64,000 bases of DNA from Ailurus styani (lineage: Eukaryota > Chordata > Mammalia > Carnivora > Ailuridae): NCBI GenBank assembly GCA_002007465.1, contig LNAC01000376.1, positions 804,879-868,878 of the forward strand, in the 5' to 3' direction. Numbering within the stretch: position 1 is the stretch's first letter; the number at the start of each line of letters is the position of its first letter. This document shows positions 1 to 11,844 of this stretch, piece after piece. Below the pieces are notes generated by a model. It ran no database searches and was not told the origin of the DNA. It worked only from the letters and a program-made list of their open reading frames with translations. The translations under genes and the position numbers were made by a program.

Positions 1-362
1 AAACTGTATTTATGGTTTTTAATCATATACTGATGTGTAGCTACAATAGGCAACCCAGGAATGTATTTAATAATACCTGTGTCCACAAGGCAATACCTGC
101 CTACCACCACTGCCTCCCCCCTGCCCCCGCCAAGAAAAGAAGCCATTTATTTAACAAGAAAACATTCAGTCCCAACTGTATACATTAGGAATTTGGCCAG
201 CCCTTATTCCTACTTCACCGATTCACTGCCTGTTTGAACAGGATGTTGCTAATGGTCAAGAGATTTCATACTCAGTTAATGACAGTAGTTTAACATTAAT
301 CCTTCAATTAGATCCTACTCCAAGGTGACGGCCACAAACATGCCCCAAAAAATCCTTTTTGA

Positions 363-540
363 GGGACGCCTGGGTGGCTCAGTTGGGCGTCTGCTTTCGG
401 CTCAGCTCATGATCCCAGAGCCTGGGACTGAGTCCCGCACCGGGCTCCCTGCTCGGTGGGGAGCCTGCTTCTCCCTCTGCTTGCCGCTCCCCCTGCTTGT
501 GTTCTGTCTCTCTGACAAACAAACAAAAATCTTTTAAAAA
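363..540 (+). mobile_element. CAN-SINE
   Basis: tRNA-derived head 'acgcctgggtggctcagttg', then a C/T-rich body and an A-rich tail. It is flanked by a perfect 16 bp target-site duplication, 'aaaaaatcctttttga', at 347-362 and 537-552. Confidence 0.95.
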
Positions 541-898
541 AATCCTTTTTGAATTAGTAACTCGAGCCTCCACAGCTTGTCTCTAGTTGGTCCAACAGAA
601 TGACTGAAACATTAAAAAAAAAAAAGAACGTTCAGAATAAGACAGGATCAAGTTAAAAGAGTACCCTGATGTAGCGTAACATGAGATGCTGCTCACTGAA
701 GAAAAAAGAAGTGAGATGACTCCATTTCATCTCAGAAAAAAAGAAATGGAATGGTTTGCCGTGGGCAAGATACTCTTTAAAGTCCTTTGGAACCCACCAC
801 GGTTTTAGGCTTACTTGAAGTGACGATATCCTATCTGACTCATTTCCCATTCCACGACTGAAATGATAATGGTTCGACTTGCTTAAGAAGTGACTTCA

Positions 899-1079
899 GG
901 GGTGCCTGGGTGGCTCAGTCAGTTAAGGGTCCAATTCTTGATTTCGGTTCAGGTCATGATTTCAGCATCGTGAGATCGAGCCCTGTGTCAGGCTCCATGG
1001 CATGGAGCCTGGTTGAGATTCTCTCTCCCTCTGCTCCCCTCACTCCCACATGCGCATGCTCTCTCTCTTGAAAAAAAAA
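899..1079 (+). mobile_element. CAN-SINE
   Basis: Head 'ggtgcctgggtggctcagtc', 'ggttcaggtcatgatttcag', a pyrimidine tract and a poly-A tail. The flanking 'tgactt' probably marks a decayed target duplication. Confidence 0.9.
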
Positions 1080-2954
1080 TGACTTAAGCCAGAACCAATG
1101 AAGCTTATGCCAAAAAGACCCCCAAATCCTTATTATTGTGATTTTACTGACACCTAAGCAAGCTACTTTATGAAATAGGAGCTGTGTATTAGAAAATTAT
1201 TTTCTCTTAAAAGCAACTATGGCCCTTATTGTTCTTCGGATTGCTAATCTAAATCACATTGTGTTTTGAATCAGTTTCCAACGTGATATGTGATGACCTT
1301 AGTACTTCTCTCTTTCCTGCCCTTCTCCAGTTTTTCAAAAGAAAAATAATTTATCTGGTATTTGATATTTAATCACTCTAAAAAATTATGCTTCAGGGCA
1401 GCTGGTCTCAATTTTACATAAAATTGCTTTGTATGAATTTTTTAAATATAGTTTGGTACCCAATGATGATGCTGATGATTAGCTGGCCAGTGCTGAAGGA
1501 TGGTGAAAGATACTGAAATCAGTAGCCAATATGCTCATAAATTTATTTTTCTTTGTATACAGCATTCTCTTAGTTTAAGTGTGCAACACAATGATTCGAA
1601 ATATGCACATATTGCAAACTGATGACTACAGTAAGTGTTGTTAACATTCACCACAGAAATAGCTGTGTATTTTTTTCTGGTGATGAGAATTTTTAAGATT
1701 TACTCGCTTAGGCACTTTGAAATATACAATACAATACAGTATTGTTAACTGCAGTCTCCACGCTGTACGTTACTTCCCCCAAATTGCTTACAAATGAAAG
1801 TTTCTACCTTTTGTCCACCCCCTGACTATGGCCATCACTAATCTGGTTCTCTGTATCTATTAGTTTCCTTTTTTTTTTTTTTAAGAGTTTACATATAAGT
1901 GAGATCATAGGTTTCCTGTTCTCTTAGTTAGCATCATGCCATCAAGATCCATCCATGTTCTCACAAATGGCAGGATTTTATTCTCTTTTATGGCTTAATA
2001 TTTCGTCGGATATGTACATCGCATTTTCTTTATCCAGTTCTGCCACTGGACACTAAGGCTGATGCCATGTGTTGGCTATTATAAATAATGCTGCGGTGCA
2101 CGTGGGGGTACAGATATCTTTCTGAGATAGTGGTTATGGTTCCCTCAGATAAGTCCCCGGAACTGGATTTGCTGGATCGTGTGTGTGGTACGTCAGTCAA
2201 CCTTTAATGTTTTGAGGAACCTCCATACTGTTTTCCATAGTGGCTGCAACAATTTTTGTGCCTTCGATAACACCCAAGAGTTCCCTTTTCTCCACATCCT
2301 CACCAACCCCTTTTACCTCTTGTCTTTTTGATAATGGCCATTCTAACAGGTTTGAGGGGAAATATCACTGTGGTTCTGATTTGTACTTCCCTAGTGATTT
2401 AGTGATGTTGCGCACTTTTCCATGTACCTCTTGGCCATCTGTCTGAGATCAGGAAACATGTGCCTGTTGGACATAAACACTGGAAAATGTCTGTTCAGCT
2501 CTTCCTTTTTAAAAATCAGATTTTTTTCTATTGAGTTATAGGAGTTCTTCATATATTTTGGGTAATACTCTCTTATCAAATATAGGATTTGCAAACGTTT
2601 CATTTTAATAGAGTCCTACTAATTTTTGCTTGTGTTACCTTTGTTTATGGTGTTAAATCTAAAAATCATGCTGAGATGGATGGCAGGTTTACCCCCTATG
2701 TTGTCTTCTAAGAATTTTATGGTTTCAGGTCACACGTTCAAGTCTTTAATCCATCTTGAGTTTTGTGTATGGTATAAGATAGTGGTCTAATTTCATTCTT
2801 TTGCATGTGGCTAGCCAGTTTTCCCAAGGTCATTCATTCAAGAGACTCTCCTTTCCCCACTGTATATTCTTGGTTCCTTTGTTGTAGATAAACTGATTAT
2901 ATATGCAAGGGTTTATTTCTGGGCTTTCTACTCTGTTCCACTGATGTTTCTGGG

Positions 2955-3131
2955 TTTTTTTTCACAGAGAGAGAGAGATCACAAGGAGGCAGAGAGGCAG
3001 GCAGAGAGAGAGAGGGGGAAGCAGGCTCCCCGCTGAGCAGGGAGCCCGATGTGGGCTTCGATCCCAGGACCCTGAGATCATGACCTGAGCCGAAAGCAGA
3101 GGCATTAACCCACTGAGCCACCCAGGCGCCC
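2955..3131 (-). mobile_element. CAN-SINE inserted in the old L1
   Basis: Read in reverse it begins 'gggcgcctgggtggctcagt', followed by the bulk of the SINE and a short A-tail. It interrupts L1 ORF2 text on both sides. Confidence 0.93.
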
Positions 3132-4507
3132 TTCTGTTTGTTTTTAACATCGATATAGTTTGAGATCAGGAAGCATGATGCCTCTAGCTTCGTTCTTCTT
3201 TCTCAAGATTGCTGTGGCTATTGAGGGTCATCTTTGGTTCCAGACCCATTTTAAGATTGTTTGTTCTCTTTCTGTGAAAACTGCCATCGGAATTTTGACA
3301 GGGATTGCATTAACTCTGTAGATTGCTTTGGGTAGGATGGGCATTTTAACAATATTCTTCTAATCCATGAGCACAAAATATCTTTCCATTTTTTTTTTTG
3401 CATCTTCTCCAAATTCTTTTATCAGTGTCTCACAGTTTTCACAGTACAGGTCTTTCCCTACCTTAATTAAGTGTATTCCCAGGTATTTTATTCTTTTTGA
3501 TGTAAAAGACTGTTTCTTAATTTCTCTGGTAGTTTGTTATTAGAGTATAGAAACAACAGATTTCTGTATATTGATTCTGTATCCTACAGTTTTACTGAAT
3601 TCATTTATTTAAACAGCTTTTTGGTGGAGTTGACAGGGTTTTCTGTATATAAAACACTTCATCTGTAAATCGAGATTTTTTCCTTCCTCCTTTATGATTT
3701 GGATGCCCTGTATTTCTTTTTGTTATGTGATTATTCTGGCTAGAATTTCCAATAGTATGTTGAATCAAAGTGGTGAGAGTGGGCAACCTTGTCTTGTTCC
3801 CGATTTTCACTGTGGAGCAGGACCTTAGCTGTGGGCTGATTATATATGGCCTCTACGATGTTGATGTATAGTCCCTCTGTGCCCACTTCCTGACAGTTTT
3901 TATCATGGATGAATGCTGAATTTTGTTGAATGCTTTTTCCTCCTCTACTGAGATGATTATGTATGATTTTCATCCTTCACTGTGCTGATGTGGTGTGTTA
4001 TTATTGATCTGCAGATGTTGAACTATTCTTGCATCCCTGGAACAAGTGCCACTTGGTCAAGGTCATTATTCTTTTAATACATTGTTGAATTTGTTTTGCT
4101 AATATTTGTTGAGATTTCTGCATCTGTTTTCATCGTGGATATTGGCCTATAATTTTCTCCTGTGCTTTCCTCATCTGGTTTTGGTATCAGGGTAATGCTA
4201 CCCTTGAAAAATGAGTTTGGAAGTGTTCCCTCTTCTTCAGTTTTTGGAAGAGTCTGAGAAGGATACGTATGAACTCTTCTTTAAATGTTTGGTAAAATTC
4301 ACCTGGGAAGCCATCTGGTGCTTGACTTGTGTTTGCTGGAAGGTCTGCAATTACCAGATCAACCTCCTTACTAGTACTTGGTCTTTCCAGAGTTTGTGTT
4401 TCTTCATGATCCAATCTTGGTAGGTTGTATGTGTCTAGGAGTTTATCCACCCATTTCTTCCAGGTTGTCCAGTTGGTTGGTGTATAACTGTTCGTTAAGT
4501 GTCTGTT

Positions 4508-4696
4508 TTTTTTTTTAAGATTTTATTTATTTGAGAGAGAGAGAGAGTAAGCAAGAACATGAGAGGGGAGAAGGTCAGAGGTAGAAGCAGACGCCCTGTG
4601 AAGCTGGGAGCCCGATGTGGGACTCAATCCCGGGACTCCAGGATCATGACCTGAGCCGAAGGCAGTCACCTAACCAACTGAGCCACCCAGGCATCC
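4508..4696 (-). mobile_element. CAN-SINE inserted in the old L1
   Basis: Reverse SINE with tail 'aagattttatttatttgaga'. It is flanked by the 15 bp duplication 'cgttaagtgtctgtt' at 4493-4507 and 4697-4711, so it inserted by target-primed reverse transcription into L1. Confidence 0.95.
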
Positions 4697-4749
4697 CGTT
4701 AAGTGTCTGTTATGCTCCTTTGTACTGAGTGCAATCTGCTTTAGTATCT

Positions 4750-4935
4750 TTTTAAAAAAAATTTTCAATTCCAGTTAATATAGTGTTATATTAGTTTCAG
4801 GTGTACAATATAGTAATTCAATGCTTCTGTACATCAGTGGTGCTCATCACAAGTGTACTTCTTAATCCCCATCACCTATTACATCTCCTCTTTGACTTCC
4901 AATTTTATTTGACTCCTTTTTGCTTTGTTTTGGTG
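4750..4935 (-). mobile_element. L1 3'-end fragment inserted in the old L1
   Basis: The phrase 'gtttcaggtgtacaatatag' followed by 'gtgctcatcacaagtgtact' is typical of carnivore L1 3' UTRs read in reverse. It breaks the ORF2 text of the host L1, so it appears to be a 5'-truncated younger copy. Target-site repeats were not clear. Confidence 0.5.
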
Positions 4936-5639
4936 AGTGTACCTAAACCTTTGTCTGTTTTTATCTTTGTTTTGTTGATCTTGCCTTTTTGGATACATCT
5001 CTATTTCTTTCCATTAAGTTTGGACTCCTTCCTTCCATTAATTTTGGACTCCTTCTAGTTCCTTGAGCTGAGAGTTGAGACTTAACTTGTGTCTTGATGT
5101 AGGTATGTATTGCGATGAACTCCCTCTTTGAACTGCTTTTGCTGGGTTCTGTAAGTTCTGGTATGTTGTTTCAATCTTTTCAAACTTACTAAGACTTGTT
5201 TGGTGGCCTCCCAACATAGGATCTCTCCCTGGAGAATATTCCAGTTGTGCTTTAGAATGTGTTCTCTGTTTTTGGATAGAATGTTTATATAATCTGTTAA
5301 ATCTTTCTGGTCTAAGGTGTCATTTAAGTCCAGTGTTTCTCTACACTTAATATTTGCTTTATATATTTCGGTGCTCCCATGTTGGGTGCATAAATATGTA
5401 CAAATGTCCTACCCTCTTGTTGGACTCTGACCCCTTATCATCATGGAGTGCCTTTTGTTGTCTCTTACTACAGTCTTTGTTGTAAAGTCTACTGTGTGTA
5501 AAGTAAGGATAGCCACCCCAGTTCTTAGTTTCATTTCCATGGAGTATCTTTTTCTATCCCTTTACTTCCAGTCTGCATGTTGTCCTTACATATGACCCGA
5601 GTCTCTCAGAGGCAGCATATAGATGGGTGTTCCTAAAAA

Positions 5640-6085
5640 GTGTTTTCTGAGTATAGCTGACACACAGTATCACGGTAGTTGCAGGTGTATGACGTAGTTG
5701 CCGAACTTCTCTTTACCTTAGATGCTCATCACAAGTGTGGCTACCACCTGTCACCATATGGTGCTATTACGATATCACTGATATGTGCCCTGTGTTGTGC
5801 CTTTTATCCTCATGACTCCCTCATTCCATCACTGGAAGCCTGTTATTTCCCACTCCCCTGCCCCCATTTTGTCCAGCCCCCTACCTCTCTGCCCTCTGGC
5901 AACCATCAGTTTGTTCTCTGTTTTTATATATCCAACTCTGTTTTTTTGTTTGTTCAGTTATTTTGTTTTTAATATTTCACATAGGAGTGAAATCAACAGG
6001 TATTGGTCTTTCTCAGTCTTATTTCTGTTGGCATATGGCGCTGTAGGTCCTGGATGGGGCTTATGTATGTGTGTGTGTGTGTTTT
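5640..6085 (-). mobile_element. L1 3'-UTR fragment inserted in the old L1
   Basis: This segment resembles an L1 3' UTR in reverse ('caggtgtatgacgtagttgc', 'gctcatcacaagtgtggcta', 'ctggcaaccatcagtttgtt'). It separates two parts of the host L1 near the start of ORF2 ('gcatatagatgggt' before, 'cactctaggtcttttgattg' after). A (GT)n tract lies at its right end (6065-6082). Confidence 0.55.
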
Positions 6086-6156
6086 TAAATCCATTTAGTC
6101 ACTCTAGGTCTTTTGATTGGAGACTATATTCTATTTTCATTTAAAGTAATTTTTCA

Positions 6157-6346
6157 GGGCGCCTGGGTGGCTCAGTGGGTTAAAGCCTCTGCCTTCGGCT
6201 CAGGTCATGATCTCAGGGTCCTGGGATCGAGGCCCATATCGGCTCTCTGCTCAGTAGGGAGCCTGCTTCCCCCTCTGTCTCTGCCTACTTGTGATCTCTC
6301 TCTCTCTCTCTCTGTGTCAAATAAATAAATAAAATCTTAAAAAAAA
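6157..6346 (+). mobile_element. Young CAN-SINE near the ORF2 start of the old L1
   Basis: Head 'ggcgcctgggtggctcagtg', body 'cctctgccttcggctcaggt', a (CT)n tract, AAATAAATAAATAAAATCTT and poly-A. The target duplication 'taatttttca' lies at 6147-6156 and 6347-6356. Confidence 0.96.
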
Positions 6347-6578
6347 TAATTTTTCATAGGTATGCACTTATTTCCAAAATTGTTTTCTGGCTATTTTGTA
6401 TTTCCTTTGTTCCTTTTTTCTCTTGTTCTCTTCCTCTGTGGTTTGATGATTTTCTGTAGTTGTAGGCCTTGACTTCTTTTTCTCTGTCATGTGTCTACTA
6501 CAGGCTGTTGTTCTGTGGTCACCACGAGGCTTATATAAAATCTATTTGTAACAGTCTACTTAAAGTTGACCACAACTA

Positions 6579-6771
6579 GGGGTGCCTGGGTGGCTCAGTG
6601 GGTTGGGCCTCTGCCTTCGGCTCGGGTCATGATCTCAGGGTCCTGGGATTGAGCCCTGCGTCGGGCTCCCTGCTCAGCGGGGAGCCTGCTTCCTCCTCTG
6701 TCTCTCTGCCTGCCTCTCTGCCTGCTTGTGATCTTTCTTTCTGTCAAATAAAATAAAATCTAAAAAAAAAT
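6579..6771 (+). mobile_element. CAN-SINE inserted in the old L1
   Basis: Full SINE with tail 'aaataaaataaaatct'. A perfect 15 bp duplication, 'agttgaccacaacta', lies at 6564-6578 and 6772-6786. Confidence 0.96.
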
Positions 6772-7078
6772 AGTTGACCACAACTAAGTTTTGAATGCAT
6801 TCTAAAGCTCTACATTTTTACTCCACTCTCAACATTTTATGTTTTGGATGTCACAACTGGTATCTTTTTATCTAGTGCATCCATTAACAAATCATTATAG
6901 TCATTTTTACTACTATTGTCTTTTAACCTTCCTATGAAATTTGTAAGTGGTTAATCCACCTGCATCACAACAGTACTCTGAATGTAATAGTTGCCTTTAC
7001 CACAGAGATTTATAGTTTCATGTGTTTTCCTGTTACTAACCTGTGCCCTTTCATTCAGCTTCAAGAAACCCCCTTTGG

Positions 7079-7258
7079 GGGGCGCCTGGGTGGCTCAGTC
7101 AGTGAAGTGTCTGACTCTTGGTTTCAGCTCAGGTCATGATCTCAGGGTCCTGGGATTGAGCCCTGTTGCTACGTCGAGCTGGGTGCTCAGGATGGAGTCT
7201 GCTTCAGACTCTCTCTCCCTCTGCCCAGGCTGCTTGCTGACTGCTTCTAAAGTAAATC
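7079..7258 (+). mobile_element. CAN-SINE, older, inserted in the old L1
   Basis: Head 'ggcgcctgggtggctcagtc' and 'cagctcaggtcatgatctca' are clear. The tail has decayed, with no clear poly-A, so the right limit is approximate. Confidence 0.85.
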
Positions 7259-9869
7259 CTAGAAGTCCCTCTGATTTCTCTTGTGAGACGGGCCTAGTGG
7301 TGCTGAACTCCTTCAGCTTGTCTGGAAAACTTGTTCTATCGTCCCTTCACTTCTGAAGGACAATTTTGCAAGACAGAGTATTCGGGGTGGCAGTTTTTTT
7401 CTTCAACCACTCGAATAGATCGTCCAACTCTGTTCTGACCTGCAGAGTTTTTGCAGAAGATCTGCTTGTCTTACGTGGGCTGCTGTGAGGATGCTCTCCC
7501 TTGTCTGTATCTTTTGACAATTTAGTTATAACGAGTCCCGGTGGGGGTCTCTTATAGTTCTTCTTAATCAGAACTCTCTGGGCTCCTGGATCTGGATGTT
7601 GGTTACCTTCCACAAGTTAGGCAAGTTTTCTCACCCCTTTGTTCTCTCTCTGCTCTTGTGAAACCCCTATAATGGGACTGCTTGTCAGCTTGAGAGTGTC
7701 CTGGTAAGTCTCTTAGGCCATTTTGGTCTTTTTGCCCTTCTGATGGATTCTGCTGTCCTGTCTTCGAAGCTTCTCAAGCAGTCTGTTACTGGACCCCTCT
7801 CAGGTAGTTCTCAGTTCAGTTGCTGTGTTCTTCCCCTTCATGGTTTCTCTTGGGTACCGTCTCACAATTTCTAGCTCTGTGTTCAAGTGTGCACTCCTCT
7901 CCAGAACTTGACGAGCATCTTTATGACCACTGTTTTGAACTCTATCAGGTAAATCACTTCTCTCCATTTCACGAACATCTTTTTTGACGTTTTATTTTGT
8001 TCTCTGATGTGGAACACAGCCCATTTCATTTTCTTTGACACTGTGTTGGCTTCTATGCATTGGATAAAACAGCCACCCTCTCCCAGTCTTGGTTTAAAAT
8101 TCTTGTAGGAGATGACCTTTATCTTTCAACCCTGCCCTAGATCTTGGTCGTCTCTCACACGTCTGCGATCGCCCCGGCAGCCTGTAAAGTATGCAGCTGT
8201 GCTTTCTTCAGGGAGAGATGGGGGTTTGTGTTTGTTCCCTTCTGGGTGACAGCCATTGACATTTTTGTTTGTTTGCTGCCACCCCACTGAACCTGTGAAC
8301 ACAAGCCCTGGCTGCGACCAGAGCCAGATGATCAAGCTATGTGTTTACTGGATGGCAGCCACGAAAACCAGAGCGTCAGATGTGTATACTTTCTCCTTTC
8401 CAAGAGATAGCATGTGATGAGGAGGGAGGCAGGAGAGTGGGAGGACGGCACCCACCGGCTTCCAGAGTCTCTGGAGAGTATTTCAGGTGGTCCCTCTATG
8501 CATATTAAATTAGAAGCCTCCACCTCAGGCTGAAGCTAACAGGTCTCTTCCAAGGAAGAGGGGGCGCATTTCAGTGGGAGCCCTGGAGGGTTAGTCCCAG
8601 TGAGTCCTTGTGAGCCCCCTAAGTACTGTCTCCTCATCCACTAGAACCTCGTGGATCTCCGGGACTCATGCCCCATTGCACTGAAAGCTGGCTCTTCTGG
8701 GGGCTCACTCCTCAGAAAGAAGCTGAAAGTTGTGAGTCCCTTCCCGGTTGTGTGTCGCCACACCAGGGCTGGGGCTTACGGTGGCACTGTGTCTCAGCCT
8801 CCCCTACCTATTTCACTGCCCCCCACCCCCGTCTGCCTGATAGGCGTAGGCGTCACTGAGCTACTTTCTGAGGGACTTGTTCTGTATGTAGCTATAGACT
8901 TGGTGTGTCTGTGGGAGGAGGCAATTTCAGGACTCTGTTCTCCTGCCATCTTTAACCAGAATGTCCCCGGTAAACTTCTTAAGTGTGTGTGGATGGCTGC
9001 GTGTGTACACAGGGATGTGTTGTGGTTGCTTCGTAAAACATTCCTTCCGCAAGCACTGCACTGAGCGTTTCTGGCAGAGACAAGGCTCAAGTGCCAGGGA
9101 GAAGGAGGAGCTGCTACGCACTACAAAACAGATAGATTAGGAGACCTAATGCAGGATGAAATGCCCCAGCAAGAAAGGACGGTATATTTTTGGCTAAAGG
9201 AAACACTGCCCCCAGGGCAGCATGCTCGGTGTGGATGGGCACCGGCTATGCCGACGGAGACCAAGGGATCGCGTTCAGAGAGGGGACAAATCTGGGCTGG
9301 AGGGGAAGGTGGAGTTCAGCTCGTCACTGGCAGAGCTGCGAAATGTTTTCCTCTTTTTATGAGAACAGACCTTGATGCGTGGTGGTTGTTGGGCTTGGCT
9401 AAAGAAGAGAGAGAAAGGGTTGATTTGGGGGTCATGAATATATTTAGTCCCTTGTTTGTGGTCCTATCAGGGGTGTAAGCCTATGTCCGAACTCATAATT
9501 TGAGAAAGTAAATTAAAAAAAAAACATCAAAAGAAGGCAGGTAAAGGAAGAAACGGTGGCAAAGGACTATAGGTTGGAAAATTGGAAGATGTTCTAGAGG
9601 CTGACCACGATTTCAGTCTGGGTTACATTTTATCCAAATGCCACTCCGGAGAGAGGCCTGGCAATCTTGACTTAGGGTTATCAACACCCCGGAAGCCAAG
9701 ACCAGGAAAGAGCATCTAGAGAGAGGGAATGGGCTGACCAGAGAGTGATGCCATGAGAAGGCTACATCACCACTGTGGTAATTGGGTGTAAAAATAATTT
9801 AACGTTAATCCAAGAGTGAGAAACATCCTACAGAGCAAGTTGCTCTGACCTCTTCTAAAATGTCAGTGT

Positions 9870-10275
9870 TATGAAAAATGTAGAGAGGCTGGGGAAGTGC
9901 TCTAGATCACAGGAGACTAAAAAGAAATGGTAACTAAATGCAAAATGTGACCCTTCACTGGATCCTGGATGGAAAAAAAAAAAAGCCGTAAAGAATACTA
10001 CTGGCAGAATTGGGAGTATTTCAAATTAAATTATGCCTAGCAGTGTCGTATCGGTAGTAATTCCCTGAGTGTGATCGTTCCTGTGTGGTTATGTAAGACG
10101 TATCTTACACCTCGGAAGAGACATATTGAAGTATTTCGGCTTGAAGTGTCATTATGTATGGAATGTAAACATTAAATGGGTCAGTTAAATATACAAATCA
10201 ACAAACTCAAAGCAAATGTGGCAGAGTGTTCAATTAACTCCAATTCTGCCATCGTTTGAAATTATTGTAAAGCAG
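9870..10275 (+). repeat. Ancient interspersed repeat, copy A (family uncertain)
   Basis: The order 'ggagactaaaaagaaatggt', 'ggatcctggatgg', 'tgtgtggttatgtaagacgt' and 'ttgaagtatttcggcttgaa' is matched, diverged, by the segment at 60735-61225. It resembles the 3' tail of ancient L1-type repeats, but I cannot name the family with certainty. Confidence 0.45.
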
Positions 10276-11708
10276 CAGCCAGGGACCCTCTTAACATTTT
10301 TTAAGAAAGAGTGGAAGAGGTCATCAGAGGTAAGGAGTTGCTCGTAAAACTCCTATATACATAGCTCATGAAAGCCAAACTTTGCCAATTTGTCTTTTCC
10401 AATAGAATGTAAGCTTCATGACGCTGTCCCGGTAAAAAAAAAAAATGTATAGCAACACACACACGGTACACAGAGATGTACAGTGATAAGTACCTCATGG
10501 TTTGAGGAAGCACTCCAACTCCGGAGGTCACTCAGTAGGTCGACTCACTCACGCCTTTTAAAAGAATGCAATTCTCTATCCACACTATGGTTCTGTAAAT
10601 CCCAGCGGTGATAACCGCTCAGACCTTCAAAGGACGAGGATACACATTGAACTTATTTACATACCTGTGTGCGTCCTTCAAGAAGATGGTGGGGCGTTTT
10701 TTTTCCCCCTTAAAGGAAGGCGACTTACATAGCTGAAGAAAAGATCACCTTCGGATTTAGTCTTTTCTTTTGGAGAATAAATGTAGCCAATCCCATTTCT
10801 ACTAGCCAGTTAGCTGAACTCACCTTTCCCTGTCTTCTGTCCTGCCGTGTGCCGGGATTTGGGTGCTTGCTTGGACACACTGCCTCAGGGCCATTGTTGA
10901 TGGGCCCTGAATCTCACTTGTGAAAATAGGCACTGCAGTTTCACATGCTTTGCTCACTTCAAAGAAAGGTACAAAAACTCTGAAGAGGCATACTTTTTTT
11001 TCCCCTATGCCAAACTCTCATTTTCAGTCCCAGCGGTCTAGTAGTTCTATTCAGATCTCACAGTGGGGAGAGAAGCTAATGTGAACACTGCCCTCAACCA
11101 CCGAGCTGTGACAGAGCCAGGAAAGCTGCTTCACACACATTCTGTTCCTTCACAAAACAGCTGAAACCTGGCTTTCCTGCAAGGTTCGACTTCTCCGGAG
11201 GAACATAGGATTCTGCCCACTGCCTGAGGTTCTTGAAGTTCATCATCCATCCTCCCCTCACCCACCTTCCTCAGTATCTTTCTCCACTCCTCAGAACCTC
11301 ACTACCGTTATCTGATGAGCCCGACCAGTGTGGTCTCGTCAAACTCACAAAAAGCCCCCTCTCACTGGTCTCCAGGTACTGTCTTCAGCAGCTCACCAGG
11401 AGGCTAGGTCTTAGCTGTAGGCACTACTTTAAAGTATTAAATTTTCCTGACCACGGTCCCTTGATTCTTCCTTTTGATCCTGCATTTTACCTCTCTATAT
11501 GCTACTCTCATGGAACACCTTAAGTACAAAATGAATTTGTCGACGCACCATGATATGAGAGTTCTGAGTGTGAGGAATCAAGGAGACACAGGTTTCTCCC
11601 TTTCTGTGAGGGAAGATCAAGAGGGTCCAGTACAACCAGTTTAGGATCCAGGGAAAAGGAAACATAAAAGATGGGATTCCTCAAGCTGGGCCTTAGGACA
11701 GGACGAAG

Positions 11709-11844
11709 TGGGTGCCTGGGTGGCTCAGTCTGACTCTTGGTTTTGGCTCAGGTCATGATCTCCTGGGTTGTGGGATCAAGCTCCACGCTCGACAGGGAGT
11801 CTGCTTAAGAGTCTCTCTCTCAAATAAGTAAGTCTTAAAAAAAA
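11709..11844 (+). mobile_element. CAN-SINE, internally shortened
   Basis: Head 'tgcctgggtggctcagtctg' and 'ggctcaggtcatgatctcct' are present, but the body is about 135 bp. The C/T-rich part is mostly missing before the A-rich tail. Confidence 0.88.

Larger units (their letters stand above)
1555..8962 (-). mobile_element. Old, nearly full-length L1 retrotransposon (interrupted)
   Basis: Read on the minus strand, the order is 5' UTR (about 8962 down to 8300), ORF1 region (about 8000-6600), ORF2 start near 6370-6100, endonuclease region to about 4980, reverse transcriptase (about 4480-2900), ORF2 end, and 3' UTR to about 1555. A 4187-4450 frame still shows RT-type residues ([15 protein letters not shown]). 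All frames are broken by stops. SINEs split it at 2955, 4508, 6157, 6579 and 7079, and two foreign L1 3' pieces sit at about 4750 and 5640. It has the same orientation as DMD. The limits are approximate, and it is possible that two L1 copies adjoin. Confidence 0.75.

Noticed and set aside
4187..4450. Reverse-transcriptase-like frame as a live gene
   Set aside because: It is a fragment of L1 ORF2 with stops on both sides and SINEs nearby, so it is a dead retroelement.
6157..6230. tRNA gene suggested by A-box and B-box-like text in SINE heads
   Set aside because: The heads are tRNA-derived but belong to SINEs with poly-A tails and target duplications. No true tRNA fold with an intact anticodon arm was found.
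6113..6328. Recurrent frames with W-V-A-Q-W-V-K-A-S-A-F-G-S-G-H-D-L
   Set aside because: The same peptide recurs wherever a SINE lies (2962, 6113, 45844, 59457, 60504). It is translated SINE sequence, not a protein family.
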